Numbered from the stretch's first letter, positions 14,701 to 29,700 are shown. The stretch is DNA of 64,000 nt from Pycnococcus provasolii (GCA_938743325.2 OW568882.1:248001-312000), one strand, 5' to 3'. Numbers and translations: made by a program. Notes: a model not told the origin generated them from the sequence alone.

Positions 14701-17700
14701 AAGGCACCGCGAGGCATCGGCTCGAGCTGGAAGCGACGTACCGTCTCGTGCGCCTGTGCGTGTAGCAGTCTCGGTCGGAGCAGCGCGCCCGCGCGAGCCG
14801 CGGCGCCCTGCGCGTCGCCGAGGTCAGCCTTCGTCGTCGGCGGCGCCGTCGCGCCTGCGCTTGCGTCGACGTCGACGCCGCCGCACTGCACCTGCGGCAG
14901 CTCCGCCGCGGCTGTGCGTAATATACCCCACGCTGACGCGAGCGCGACGCCGGGCCACGTGCGCGCGGTGCCGGCTGCTGCACTGACTGCGGCAGGCGCG
15001 TGCGCGCCTCTCGTGATGAGGCGAAGCAGTGCCATTCTCATTGCCGTACTGCTTTGTGCTATGTTGAGCATTTGCATGCTGGTATGCACGGTGGTCGCTT
15101 GTGAAGCACTCTGCAGGTCGATGGCTTGATGCCTTGTCGCGTCGTACATGCTGTCCGTGTCACGAACAGATGAAGTTGTGCACGTGATGCGACTGGTTGA
15201 ACTGGTGGTACATCGTGTCGAGTTTTCGCCGAGCGTGCACTCAATTGTCCAGGATGTTTCGTACAGGCACGATGTGTCAAGAGCTGACTTTGGCGCTTTG
15301 TGGACAATGCTGGCTCGCTGCGTGCTTCGTACGGCGGTGGTGATGAGACCGCGTAGAGAAGACAGATTGGTCATCGAAGCATCTGGTACGTACAGACTGT
15401 GATCACTAGCGCCATCTGATGAGAGCGGGCATGCAGCATACCCGATTAGCTGCGACATTCCTCTCGGTGCACTCCCACTAACATGAAGCGCCTGAATGCC
15501 CGTTGGAATACGTGTTGTTGTGGACATGTCGTCATCCTTCGTCGCGCCATGGGTGCGGCATGCTGCAGCAAGTTGCATAGAGCCATCAAGGCATGTCGGG
15601 TGAAGAATCCATCCATTGCGTGATGCTAGAACATCGCCCAAATGAATGTAAGCATAGGCGTGCTGCTCGTCGCGTAGCCTTCGCGAATACAGAGCTCCAT
15701 TAATGACTTGGAACGCCCGACCATACATGAGACCGCTTTCGTTGAGCCCTTGGTACAGCATGGTGGCATCTCCGGCAACCTCACAACTCACCGCTCGTGA
15801 AACTTCCCATGACGACGAGCGCTTGCCGCGTGTCTGTGATGACACTTCAGGAGGAAGTTGCGTCGCCATAGTATGAGTGCGGGAGCTGTATCCGGCGACA
15901 TGGTTCATGCCACTCCCTTCAGAAGATGAGAGGTTGAATGATCCATCACGCAGCAAAATGCGCATTGCAAGCGTCTGCTGCTTGCGTCTAGGATCATGCA
16001 GACTGGCGAGAATCATCGGAGCGTTGATTGAAATTCCACCTAGGATGCGGTGACCTGGCTCTTCGCTGATGTCCATTGTTCGGCTTGCCTGAAGTGCGAA
16101 CTCCATAAAGCCAGCACCAGGGAATATGACAGAGTCGTTCACCACGTGGTCGTGCATGAAGGATAGTCGCCCCATGCCTGGGGCTGTGCACTGCATGCTG
16201 AATGATGCATCTCGCTTCATTTCCGACGAAGGATGCATAATGCAAGGGAGGGGCACAACCCATGGAGTTTCCTGATGAAGCACTCTTGAGTACGCTCTGG
16301 ATAGACTCGTGCATGACGCACTCGACAGGGCGGTCCTTTCAACAGCCGACATTTGCACGTGTGCGTTTGTACCTTGGAAGGCAAATGCGCTCACACCGAA
16401 GCACTGCTCCACCACGCGACCAGCTCCATTACTGCACTGCTGCTTCGGCATCGTGCACGGCCGGTCACCTCTCGCGACGGATGAGGAAAGCAACGTGCAT
16501 ATGTGTGCATTCACCGAAACCAGATGGAGCACAGGTGGAGTTGATTGCTCCGACATGGTCAGGCACGCACGAACCAAGCCAATGATGCCCGCTGATGGTT
16601 CGCCGTGACCAACGGCAGACTTTGCAGCATGCAGTGACAAAGTACGCCCCTTGTCGTTGCCAAGCTTTGCAAGAGCATCAAGGCCGGCGCCAACCTCAAT
16701 TGGATCTCCGAGAGGCGTACCGGTCCCGTGCATCTGCAGGCCAGCAACCTTGCTTGAATCGTGGCGGCTATCGCGCAGGCATGACAAGATCACGTCTTGC
16801 TGACTTGGTCCATTTGGCGCTGTTAGTGAGCTGGATCTACCGTCTTGGTTCACTGCAGATCCCGTCGTCCCCGTTGCCGTCTTCGCTGCCTCATGTATCA
16901 CGATGGATGATCTGCAATCATCTCCGTCATCATGCGCAGCAGCACCGACTGTCAACAAGATCATGCCGCAGCCCTCCGCGCGAACGTAACCATCAGCGCG
17001 GCTATCCAGAGCCTTGCAACGACCGTCTGAGGCCAGCATACCAGCCTTCTGGAACATGACAGATGGATCGCTGGTGAGGATCAGATTCACGCCAGCTGTG
17101 ACTGCGCCGTCTCCGTGTGTGGAGAGTGGATCGCTCGAGGGTCTACCGTAGGTGCGCAGTGTCTCCTTGCCAACGTGAGTGGCAACGAGTGAGCTCGAAC
17201 ATGCAGTATCAGTGCTCAAGCACGTCCCCTTGAGTCCGTAGAAGTATGCAAGTCGACCTGACGCGACGCTCAGATTTGAGCCAGTCGCGGTAAATGCGCC
17301 TGGTGGCATCTTGTACGTCTTGGCCAGATTTCCGTACTCAGGATTGGACACACCAACAAATATGTGCCATACCACCGACGACTTATTGTTCATCAATCCG
17401 ATTGGGGAAGACGAACTTGGTCCCTTGATCTCATCCGAGCAATTCGCAAGACTGCGTAGGAGAAGCCTCTGTTGGCCATCCATGAGCCTTGCCTCACTTT
17501 CAGAGCATCCACTCCCACGAATGTCGATTTGTGAGGCACCTTCTACGAAGTAGCTGAATCGCGGGGGTGCTGATCGCACATCAGCATCCCAGCGATCTAG
17601 CGGAACCACGGATATGCCATCACGTACGAGATGTGAGCTGGAAAAGGGATCAGTCGCCGTCAAGCTTGCCACCGCCAACATGCCTGATGAAGCACTGAAA

Positions 17701-20700
17701 TTGCCCTCAACTCGGGTGTCCATCATACCCGCAGCATAGTCCTCCTCCTCCTCAACGATTGAAGCACCCAAAATGCTCGCTACGTATGAAACAATAGCCG
17801 TAATCGTCGGATAGTCAAACACCAACGTTCCAGGAAGATCAACACCCACACTCGTCTCCAAGCTGTTACGGAATTCTACTGCACTCAGCGAGTCTATGCC
17901 GGAGTCCATCAACGGCTCATCCGCTCCGACGATCGTGCCAGTTGCACTGATAACAGCGCCCTCGACCTTCTTTTGCACTTCTTCCAAAGATGCCATGGAT
18001 TGCACAAGCTTGGTACGGTACATCTCGTCCTTTGACGGAGCTGTTTTCTTCCCAGCATCACCAATATGATCGCCAGAACTACCACTCAAGTCAAACACGC
18101 AAACCGAGGAAAGGAACGAAGGCACTGCAGGTATCTGCGCGAGGAACCGCGACCAGTCGAACGGGTTCGCTGTCACGACTGCGTGACCGCTAAGCTGCTT
18201 CAGCATGTGATGCAGCGCGCTCAGACCGTGATCCTCGTCCAGCGAGCCCATGCCCATGCGCTCGAGTCGAAGTGCTGTAGAGCGATCCTGCGATGCCATG
18301 CCGCCGCCGCTCCACGCGCCCCACTGGGCGCTCGTCGAAGCCACGCCGCTCGTCAGGCTGTGATGCGCGAAGCTGTCGAGCGCGGCATTCGCAGAGACGT
18401 AGTTCGCCTGCCCGCCGTTACCGAGCAGCGACGCGATCGACGAAAACAACACCGACGTGTCTACCGCGTGAGCCGCCAGCGACGCGCGCAGGTGCGCTGC
18501 GCCGCACACCTTCGGCGCGTGCACGGCCATTGTGCGTGACGCGGACTGGTTCAGCAGCATCGCATCGCGTAGCACGCCGCCGGCGTGTAGCACGCCCGTG
18601 GTGGGCGGATGCGTGCTCGCGCACACGACCCACCGCGCCTCAGACGCCTGCGAGACGTCGCAGCGCGCGAGCTGCACCATGCACCGTCCTGCCGACGCCG
18701 CCGTCGCCGTCGCGTCTCGCGCGCGTCCGCTGCGGCTGACGAGCCACTCGTGCGCCGCGCCGTACTCGCGCAGCCAACCCGCCATCATCAGGCCGAGCAT
18801 GCCGAGTCCGCCCGTCACGAGCCATGAGCCGTCGACACGGACTTGCGCGACAGATGGCACCTGCACCACCACCTTGCCGACGTGCTGCGCGCGCGCCATC
18901 ACGACGAACGCCTGTCTCGTGCGTCCGACCGTGTGAGACATCGAAGGCAGCGCACGCACGACGCCGCCACTCAGCGTCGACACGAGCGCGTCGAATGCTG
19001 CGCCGAGTACCGGCGGAGGCAGGAAGTCCACAGCAACCAGATGGAAGCTCACGTCACAGCGCTCGGCATGCACGCCGCGCGCCGTCCAGATGTCGCGCTT
19101 ACCGATCTCCACGAAGCCGCCGCACGCGCCGAGCGCGCTCAGAGATGCCGCGACCATGCCCGTCGATGTCAGCGAGTTGAGCACGTTCGTCACGCCCTCG
19201 CCGCTTGTGAGCGCGTGGATCTCGTCCGCGTACGCCGTGCGGCGCGTGTCGAGCGCATCGCACACGCCGCGATCGCGAAGCAGGGCGCGCTTGCGCGGTC
19301 CGCCCGCCGTGCCTACGACGTGCGCGCCGAGCGTGCGCAGCACCTCGAGCGCGGCGAGTCCGACTCCGCCGGACGTCGCCTGCACGAGTACGCGCGACTC
19401 CGGCGTGGCTTCTGTCGCGCGCGACAGCGCCATGTCGACCGTCACGAACACCGTCGGCGTCGTCGCCGCGGCGGAGAACGCAATCACGTCCGGCTTGCGT
19501 GCCGCAGCGTACACAGACGTGCGCGCGTGCGAGCCCAGGCAGCCGGGCGCCAGACCCAGCAGCGACTCGCCTGCATGGAATGCGCGAGGCGCCAGCGGCG
19601 ACACGGACACAGCCACGCCGGCGCAGTCGGCGCCGGGCGGACCCGGGTCGCCGGGGTACATGCCGAGCACGTTCAGCACGTCGCGGAAGTTGACTCCCAC
19701 AGCCACCACGCGCAGTGTCATGGCGTCCGCGCGATCGGATACGCCCAGCGCGTCGAGCGCGTGCGCCTTGAGGCCCGTGAAGGCACCGCGAGGCATCGGC
19801 TCGAGCTGGAAGCGACGTACCGTCTCGTGCGCCTGTGCGTGTAGCAGTCTCGGTCGGAGCAGCGCGCCCGCGCGAGCCGCGGCGCCCTGCGCGTCGCCGA
19901 GGTCAGCCTTCGTCGTCGTCGGCGCCGTCGCGCCTGCGCTTGCGTCGACGTCGACGCCGCCGCACTGCACCTGCGGCAGCTCCGCCGCGGCTGTGCGTAG
20001 TACACCCCACGCTGACGCGAGCGCGACGCCGGGCCACGTGCGCGCGGCGCCGGCTGCTGCACTGACTGCGGCAGGCGCGTGCGCGCCTCGCGTGACGAGC
20101 TCGAAGCGGCGTACGCGGAGCATGCTCGCGCACTGCGCAAGCTGAATGAGGTTGCACGACGTAAGGAAGGTGGATAGTCCTATCATGGACGTTTGCTCGT
20201 TCTGATGCATCGGCGTGAGGTGCGGTTGAATCACCTTGTTGTCGACGATGACACGCGACACAGAGTCGCATTCGCCGTTGGCAGACGGCGCCAGCGCGGA
20301 TGTATGCTGCCATGTAACTTCGTAGGTTGTGTTCGGTTTTGTCTCCACACTTGCGAAAGATGACGGCATAGCTCGGGGAGCGATCTGAGGTTGTAGGGGT
20401 CGCGCCTCAAGCTGAGTGAGACGAACGTCGACTGCGCAATCCTCATGCTGAATGCTATGTGAGCTGAGTGCAACGACATCATCGTGGCTTTTGCAACCAA
20501 TAAACAGCTTAGAGCTCGTGAGTCTGTCCGAGATACAGTACGAGGCGAGTGCTACAGGTACGTATGTCGCCTTGTTGTCAGAGTCCACATTCTTTTGGGA
20601 CTGCATGCTCGCACGGCAAGCAACATTGAGCTGCATGGATCCGTCAAGGATGGAAGGGTGGCAGAAGTATGAGCTCGTCGAGGTACTCCCCTGATGGAAT

Positions 20701-23700
20701 ATATTGCCACTTCCGATGCAGGTAGCGCCACCATCAGAAGACGACCATCGCACGGATGTGACGAGTTGAAATGCTGGTCCGTACTGCAGCTTCACTGAAC
20801 GCATGCTGGCATAGCCATAGGCCACGTCGGCTGGCGTTGGATGAAGATATGCGTGGCGAAGTGGCGAGGAGGCAACACCAAACATCAAAGAAGGTTTATT
20901 GTACTGCCAATCGACACGCGCGCTCACGTGCTGCTGCTTGCGATCAGCGCTTGAAGTGCCTGCCGCACTTGATTGCACCGCAACTTGTCCCGACTTCAGT
21001 ACGTTGACGAACAAATTAGTAGACTCGCCTTCTTCAGCTCGACACATGTTGAGATCGTATGGCAACGCAATGATAGCCTTTCTCAGCGCAATGCCACAGC
21101 AGAGCGGTGGAGATGATCCCATCATAGAAGGGTTGCATACGGCGTAGCACATTTCGAAGAATGCTGCTCCAGGCATGAGCGGCTTATCCATCACCACATG
21201 ATCCCAAAGGTACGCACAGCGATTCTTTCGAAGATTGCATGCAATCGTGGTGAGAGTTTCACGGTCTATTGACAGAGGAGAAGTCGGTATTGCGCTGTCG
21301 ACAAGAATGTGCGGAATGGGAAGCGGCCAGAGGATCGATCGTCCTCCCTCTTCGCCGCGACATGTCGAAAGCGATAGCTGCGATGGCTCGAATTCAAGAC
21401 GACTGTCCACCTCAACAACACAGTGTGCGTTCGTCCCTTGAAATGCAAATGCAGAGATTCCAGAATTGACGTCCGTGCGCAATTCGGAACTGGGAAGCTG
21501 TGTCTCACCTCGCATCATCGCAAGCTCAACGCGAGAGCCTGTTCCAAGAGAATGCGCGACATGGGCATTCACGCGCCTAAGGTGAAGCACGGATCCAGCC
21601 GAGCGATTATGGAGCAGGTACGCTGTATGCGCAATGCCAGTAACACCCGCCGATGGCTCACCGTGCCCAACAATGGATTTGCTCGCCATGAGATTGATCG
21701 GTTTGGACTGTGCAAAGACAGCCTGCAGCGCTCCAACCTCTATGGGATCACCCAAAGGCGTGCCCGTACCGTGCATCTGCACAGCCATCAAATCGCATCC
21801 CTTGCCTTCACCTGTGCTCATGCATGCAAGCCGGATCACGCTCTGTTGCGCAGGCCCGTTCGGGGCCGTCAGGGCACTTGATCGACCATCCTGATTTACT
21901 GCGCTCCCGGCGAGGGTGAGAGCAACCGGTAAATAGCTCAAGCGTGTTGCCGAGTGGTCTGGCCTCACATAGCAGTATATTGCACAACTTTCACTGCGTA
22001 CATACCCACTAGCCGAGGCATCGAGTGCCTTGCAGCGCCCATCAGGTGCAAGCATCCCAGCCTTCTGGAAAATTGCCGACGTATCAGAGGAGAGTGTGAT
22101 ATTCACGCCTCCGTGAATGTGGCCCTCTTCTACCTCACAGCGCAAATGCAGACGTGCAGTGTGCAATGCAACTAGGGAGCTCGAGCATGCAGTATCGTAG
22201 CATACTGCAGGTCCGCTCAACCCGAAGACGTAGGAAATGCGACCACTCACCACGCTGAGGATCCCTCCTGTGCTCATGTAAGCAATTGGCTTGGCATGGA
22301 ATCTCGGAATCACCTTGGAGAAGTCCGGGCTCGACACGCCAATCGCCACACCAGAAGTGAGAGGTAGGTGCGTCTCGTGGCCAGCTTCGACAGTTGCCTG
22401 TAGTACCAAGCGCTGTTGGGGATCAATGTATGTTGCCTCAGCTCCTGACAGCGCAAATGTCGAACCCTCAAAGCACTCCAGATCTGTGGAGATGCATCCA
22501 CTGAATCGTGCAGCCATCTGGGATGCATCGTCGTCTGTGCCACAACACTTTTCGATGTCCCATCGACGCAGCGGTGTTTCACGGATGCCATCACGAGTGA
22601 CACCCATGCTATCGTTGGATGGCAGACCACGAGGCACGACCTCGCATAAACCCGCAACAAGTGCCCTTGCTATCGAGTCGACAGCACGATTTCTAGTATC
22701 GTCAACAAGATTCGCTTCGACGAAAGCACCATCGTCATCATCATGCTCATGACGAAGTTTCTCCTCGAGGTACTGTGAAAGGGAATCAAGTGTCGGATAG
22801 TCAAAGATGAGCGTGCCTGGCATGTCCATCCCAAGCGTGGAGCAGAGATCGTTGCGCAGCTCGACCGCACCAAGCGAATCGACACCAGCCTCCATCAGCG
22901 GCTCGCTCGCACCCACCTCGCGACCGACAATCTTGGACACAACCGAAGCAATCTCTGAACGTAAGCCGGCAAAATCTGATCTCTTGCCATGCGATGGGCC
23001 GACCATCTTTCCATCTTTCGTAGACACACCACCGATGTCCTTACGAGTCGTACTGAACGAAGACAGAAGGTACGGTGTATATCCAAGCTCTGACAAAAAT
23101 CGAGACCAGTCGAACGGGTTCGCTGTCACGACTGCGTGACCGCTAAGCTGCTTCAGCATGTGATGCAGCGCGCTCAGACCGCGATCCTCGTCCAGCGAGC
23201 CCATGCCCATGCGCTCGAGTCGAAGCGCCGTAGAGCGATCCTGCGATGCCATGCCGCCGCCGCTCCACGCGCCCCACTGGGCGCTCGTCGAAGCCACGCC
23301 GCTCGTCAGGCTGTGATGCGCGAAGCTGTCGAGCGCGGCATTCGCAGAGACGTAGTTCGCCTGCCCGCCGTTACCGAGCAGCGACACGATCGACGAAAAT
23401 AACACCGACGTGTCTACCGCGTGAGCCGCCAGCGACGCGCGCAGGTGCGCTGCGCCGCACACCTTCGGCGCGTGCACGGCCATTGTGCGTGACGCGGACT
23501 GGTTCAGCAGCATCGCATCGTGTAGCACGCCGCCGGCGTGTAGCACGCCCGTGGTGGGCGGATGCGTGCTCGCGCACACGACCCACCGCGCCTCAGACGC
23601 CTGCGAGACGTCGCAGCGCGCGAGCTGCACCATGCACCGTCCCGCCGACGCCGCCGTCGCCGTCGCGTCTCGCGCGCGTCCGCTGCGGCTGACAAGCCAC

Positions 23701-26700
23701 TCGTGCGCCGCGCCGTACTCGCGCAGCCAACCCGCCATCATCAGGCCGAGCATGCCGAGTCCGCCCGTCACGAGCCATGAGCCGTCGACACGGACTTGCG
23801 CGACAGATGGCACCTGCACCACCACCTTGCCGACGTGCTGCGCGCGCGCCATCACGACGAATGCCTGTCTCGTGCGTCCGACCGTGTGAGACATCGAAGG
23901 CAGCGCACGCACGACGCCGCCACTCAGCGTCGACACGAGCGCGTCGAATGCTGCGCCGAGTACCGGCGGAGGCAGGAAGTCCACAGCAACCAGATGGAAG
24001 CTCACGTCACAGCGCTCGGCATGCACGCCGCGCGCCGTCCAGATGTCGCGCTTGCCGATCTCCACGAAGCCGCCGCACGCGCCGAGCGCGCTCAGAGATG
24101 CCGCGACCATGCCCGTCGATGTCAGCGAGTTGAGCACGTTCGTCACGCCCTCGCCCCTTGTGAGCGCGTGGATCTCGTCCGCGTACGCCGTGCGGCGCGT
24201 GTCGAGCGCATCGCACACGCCGCGATCGCGAAGCAGGGCGCGCTTGCGCGGTCCGCCCGCCGTGCCTACGACGTGCGCGCCGAGCGTGCGCAGCACCTCG
24301 AGCGCGGCGAGTCCGACTCCGCCGGACGTCGCCTGCACGAGTACGCGCGACTCCGGCGTGGCTTCTGTCGCGCGCGACAGCGCCATGTCGACCGTCACGA
24401 ACACCGTCGGCGTCGTCGCCGCGGCGGAGAACGCAATCACGTCCGGCTTGCGTGCCGCAGCGTACACAGACGTGCGCGCGTGCGAGCCCAGGCAGCCGGG
24501 CGCCAGACCCAGCAGCGACTCGCCTGCATGGAATGCGCGAGGCGCCAGCGGCGACACGGATACAGCCACGCCGGCGCAGTCGGCGCCGGGCGGACCCGGG
24601 TCGCCGGGGTACATGCCGAGCACGTTCAGTACGTCGCGGAAGTTGACTCCCACAGCCACCACGCGCAGTGTCATGGCGTCCGCGCGATCGGATACGCCCA
24701 GCGCGTCGAGCGCGTGCGCCTTGAGGCCCGTGAAGGCACCGCGAGGCATCGGCTCGAGCTGGAAGCGACGTACCGTCTCGTGCGCCTGTGCGTGTAGCAG
24801 TCTCGGTCGGAGCAGCGCGCCCGCGCGAGCCGCGGCGCCCTGCGCGTCGCCGAGGTCAGCCTTCGTCGTCGTCGGCGCCGTCGCGCCTGCGCTTGCGTCG
24901 ACGTCGACGCCGCCGCACTGCACCTGCGGCAGCTCCGCCGCGGCTGTGCGTAGTACACCCCACGCTGACGCGAGCGCGACGCCGGGCCACGTGCGCGCGG
25001 CGCCGGCTGCTGCACTGACTGCGGCAGGCGCGTGCGCGCCTCGCGTGACGAGCTCGAAGCGGCGTACGCGGAGCATGCTCGCGCACTGCGCAAGCTGAAT
25101 GAGGTTGCACGACGTAAGGAAGGTGGATAGTCCTATCATGGACGTTTGCTCGTTCTGATGCATCGGCGTGAGGTGCGGTTGAATCACCTTGTTGTCGACG
25201 ATGACACGCGACACAGAGTCGCATTCGCCGTTGGCAGACGGCGCCAGCGCGGATGTATGCTGCCATGTAACTTCGTAAAGACTGTTGGGATCCGAAAGGG
25301 CATCAGGCGTCTTTTGTGCTGAATGACCTGGTCTGTGAATCCCTCGTGTTTCGAGATCGACTAGTGTCGATGAAGTGCTCCGAGACCCGACGATGCGATG
25401 CGTAGAAAGCTGACGCTGGTGATCTTCGTAAGTCACTGCAGTCAATGCAAATATTTCGGCGTGACTGGATGGTTCGTCAGTCGCGAAACAAGCGAACCCT
25501 ACGGGTACCTTAGTCGAGGACCCATCATTAGTCTTAAAATGGAGCTTACGTAGTGCACTCTGTTGCATGCTCGCATCGATCACACATGGATGAACAATGT
25601 AACCCATGTCAAGCGTGCACATTCCAACACTGGGGCTGTTGAGTCGGCCAATGACATCTCCATTTCGACCCACACGAGCAGACGTCATGCCCTGAAAGCT
25701 TTTGCCATATCTAAGACCAGCCTTGGCGAATTCGTCGTAGGCATGCACCAGATTGATCGGGATTCCGCCAGATGCATGACGAAGGAGAATTTCTGTTTCC
25801 TCGAGACCACGTTTCGCGTCCATGCGTGGTGAAATACATCGCTGGTACGAAGCAAGCATGTGCTTGGTATCAGAAGACTCGTCGTATTCTGCTTTCTTGC
25901 TCAAGACTGTGACAGCACCCGCGGACATATCGCCCGAAATTTCCAATAGCTTATGCTCGGTGTCACGACGTAGCACACAGGGCATCGGGATTGAGCCATG
26001 GACGATGTGTGGCAGGTCACGCAGTGACTGCGGTGAGCCTGTTACCAACGTTCTCGATGCCATGAGTCCCATCTCGATGAAGGCAGCACCAGGCACGAGC
26101 ACGGAATCGCCAACCTGATGATCGTTCAGGAATGCGAGAGCGGATCGAGCTGCCCCGTGCAAGTCGCTCAGTAATGCGTTCATTGCCCAAGCCTTGCGGC
26201 TCGCTAACACGGATCGTTCGAGCAGGGCGAGCGAACGAGACGAGTACCAGAGGAAGTACGAGCGAGACAACGTTTGCTGTAAGGGCAAGAATTCGCTCGC
26301 TTTGATTGACGCGGATGAGATCTCCGATGCGGCTATCGCATGCGCATTCGTTCCCTGAAATGCGAAGGAGCTTACGCCACCAATCGAATCCTGCTTGTTG
26401 GCGACGTGACTTGTGCGTTGCCGATGTGCGCCAAAACATGCGCCCTCTACGTCCTTTGGGAATGTGCGCATCACCGCGGTGATGTGCGGATTCATGGCGC
26501 TCAGATGCAGCAAATCAGCATCCAGGGCACTTTGCGTGGCCGATGCAAGTTGCGTCCAACCAATCAATCCAGCTGCAGGCTCGCCATGACCAACGCAGGA
26601 CTTCACCGCGGACAGCACGAGAGGCTGCGAACGCGAGGCACCGTGAAGGTGATCAGCTCCACTGCTCATCATGTACACTGCAGCTGCCGCACCAACCTCG

Positions 26701-29700
26701 ATGGGATCTCCAAGAGGTGTTCCTGTGCCATGCATCTGCAGCATGCTCACCTCGTGGCTCGAGAGAGCGCTCTGCGCCATTGCACTGCGAATCGCTTTCT
26801 GCTGACTTGGCCCATTTGGCGCCGTAAGGGAGCTCGAGCGACCGTCCTGGTTCACGTGGCTCGATTTCAGCAGCACGCCACCGCTTCCACTGCGCGTTGT
26901 GCCAAAAAGGGCAAAGCCACAGCCCTCGCCGCGCACATAGCCATCTGCCGAGAAATCGAGCGTCTTGCATCGCCCATCCTCAGCTAACATGTTCGCAGCA
27001 ACGAACATTGACGTCGTGTGAGGACTAAGAGTGACATTCACACCCCCACTTAGACCCACGCGCGAAGCGTCGGACGCATCTTCATGTGCTTCCATGTCAG
27101 ATCGCATCGAGTTGGCGAGCAAGTGCGTGCTGACGAGTGAGCTGGAACACGCTGTGTCAATCGCAACGCTGATTCCCTGGAAGCCATACACGAAGCTCAC
27201 GCGTCCTGCGGCTACGCTGTGTCCAGATCCCGTGGCAATGTATGCTCCACCAGGTGTGCCGTGCTCGACACAGTAATAGCTGTACTCAAGTTGGCCAATG
27301 CCTACAAAGACGCCACATGTCGACGCGACTGATGATTGTGACGCGAGCATATCAGATGCGGTCACAACACGATGTGCGTGCGTGAGCAGGTGGCGCTGCT
27401 GCGGGTCCATCACCTGCGCTTCGCCATGCGAGAGTCCCTTGAAGTACGACAGATCAAACATCTCTAGCTCGTCGAGGAAGTGACCAAATCGGTAGAAGCG
27501 AGACGCCGTCGTCTTGGATGGCATGTCAACATCGTGACGTACGTATGGCACCACGGATCCTGCATCTAAGGTAACCACGGGCGTTCCGACATCAGCCCAG
27601 CTCAGGCCGTTCGCCGCGGCGACGGATGAGGTCACAAGGTTCAGATGCTGCAGTCTTGTAGTGATGCTATGTCGGTGCAGGTTCCTATCATCGCTGAGCT
27701 GCACCATCCCTCGATCCATCGAAGCTGATGATGCTTGCAACTCTGTCTGAACCTGTTGCAAGGTAGCAGCGGTCGTTGCTATCACCGGCATCATCTTGGT
27801 TCCCGATGTCAAGGCGACGAGTTTCGTAAGGTGCGCAATCAGCTGACCGATGGTGGGGTAATCGAATGCCAAAGTGGCTGGCAATGGTGCTGCAAGCTCA
27901 AGAGCCTTGCCAATCGCATCTCCAACACCAACGGCAGAAACGCTGGTAAGACCAAGATCCCAGAGGGATGCACTTGCGTCGAGAGGAGACGCTGCTGTCA
28001 CACTTTCACCACCAAGAGTTGCTTCCAGTGCATTTTTAATGACCTCATGCAAATAAGCCTCACTCACAGCTGCAGTAGTCACAGTAGCTGATGGCACGTT
28101 CAGGGCGTGTTGTTCAGCAGCAGCTTCACTACTGCTACCACCCCTGCCTGCATGGCGAGAGGAGGAGGAGGAGTAAGAAGATGCTGTTCCCACAGCTGAC
28201 GGCGTTGACGACGGATTCACAAGCGTTGCAACGTAACGTGTCATCGCCTCGATGGTAGGATAGTCGAAAGCAAGTGTTGCGGGGATGAGAGCACGAGGAA
28301 ACGCACTCTGCAGCTCCTGCGTAAGAGCGACAGACGTTACGCTCGTCAATCCAACGTCGAACAGGCTCGTCGAGACGCTAGCTGTCGCACCCTCGCCGAT
28401 GACATTCTCAACAGCATCAAGCACTATTCGTTTTGTATCCACCACAGCAGAAAACGAAGAAGTAGTGCTCGCCATCTCTGATGGATGATGAGGAGTAGCA
28501 TCCAAGGTTGATGAGGATGCAAGATTATCGTCATCGCGCTGCTCGTGGTCTGCATTACGCTCATCTCTAAGCGTGACAAATGCGCCAACGGGCGGGAATG
28601 TCAGGCGCAGCATGCGGCAGAAGCATACGAAGCCTTCCGCATTATTGCCGATGCAGCACACCATGACGGCGACCCCTGCCTCGCGTAACGCCTCCTCGAC
28701 GCGAGCGTGCGCTTCGCCACTTTCGTGGTGGTTCCAAGATGGGTCCACGATCAGCACAACGTAGTCCGCCCGCCATGCCATAATGCGAGAGGCAACATGC
28801 TCCGCCCGCTGCACAGATGAGAGATCCGCTTGCACACGAACCACGAGCGTTGAGGCGCTGGGTGCGTCGTGCAGACCTACCACGTATCGATTCAATTCCA
28901 CCGAGCTTAGGGAAGGGTCAATGTCGTCTGTGCTCCACACGTGCTGGCTTATCACCCGTACGTTTGAATCGGCGATGAGGAGGGAAAGATCAAACACGTC
29001 TTCGCTCTGAACACCCTCGGCGGCGGTGGAGCCGCTGATGAGAATGCGATCCTTCACCTCCTTCTTCACAATCTTGCCAGATCCGGTGAGTGGCATCTCT
29101 GGGAGAAACGATATGCTCGTTGGCACCTTGTACGAACTGAGCTTCTCGCGGCAAAAGTCCTGCAGCGTGCGGACTGTTGCCGCACCCGTGGCGTCCGCAG
29201 CACCGTGGAGCACGACGGCGGCGGCAACCACCTCGCCCATCACGTCGTTTGGTACGCCGAACACGCAAGCTTGCGCGACGAGCGGATGCGAGAATAGCAC
29301 GCTTTCAACCTCGGTGCTGTACACGTTCTCTCCGCCGACGAGAAGCATATCCTTCGAGCGATCGACGATGCGAATGCGCGAGCCACGCGAAGAGGCGTAC
29401 TTCGCCGGCCGAACTACAGCTGTGTCACCTGTCAAGAACCAGCCGCCGGCTCGGAAGCTTGCCGCGGTCTTTTCAGGATCCTTGAGGTAACCTTGAAACA
29501 CGGTCACGCCGCGAATCGTCACCTCGCCTGGCGAAGTGCCATCGCATAACACGTCAGAAGAATCACTGTCGTCGTCCGACGAGATGATACGGACGTCAAG
29601 CAGGAAAAATGGTTCGCCGGACGTGTCGACGTCGTCAAGCGTGCGCGCTAGTGTCGCCGTCGGTGCGGACAGACCGCCATCAGTGGGACGAATCATCGAC

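Noticed and set aside
1-25277. CRISPR array or tandem satellite as the cause of the repeats
   Set aside because: The repeat units are whole PKS domains of 0.9-3.3 kb in frame; there are no short direct repeats with unique spacers.
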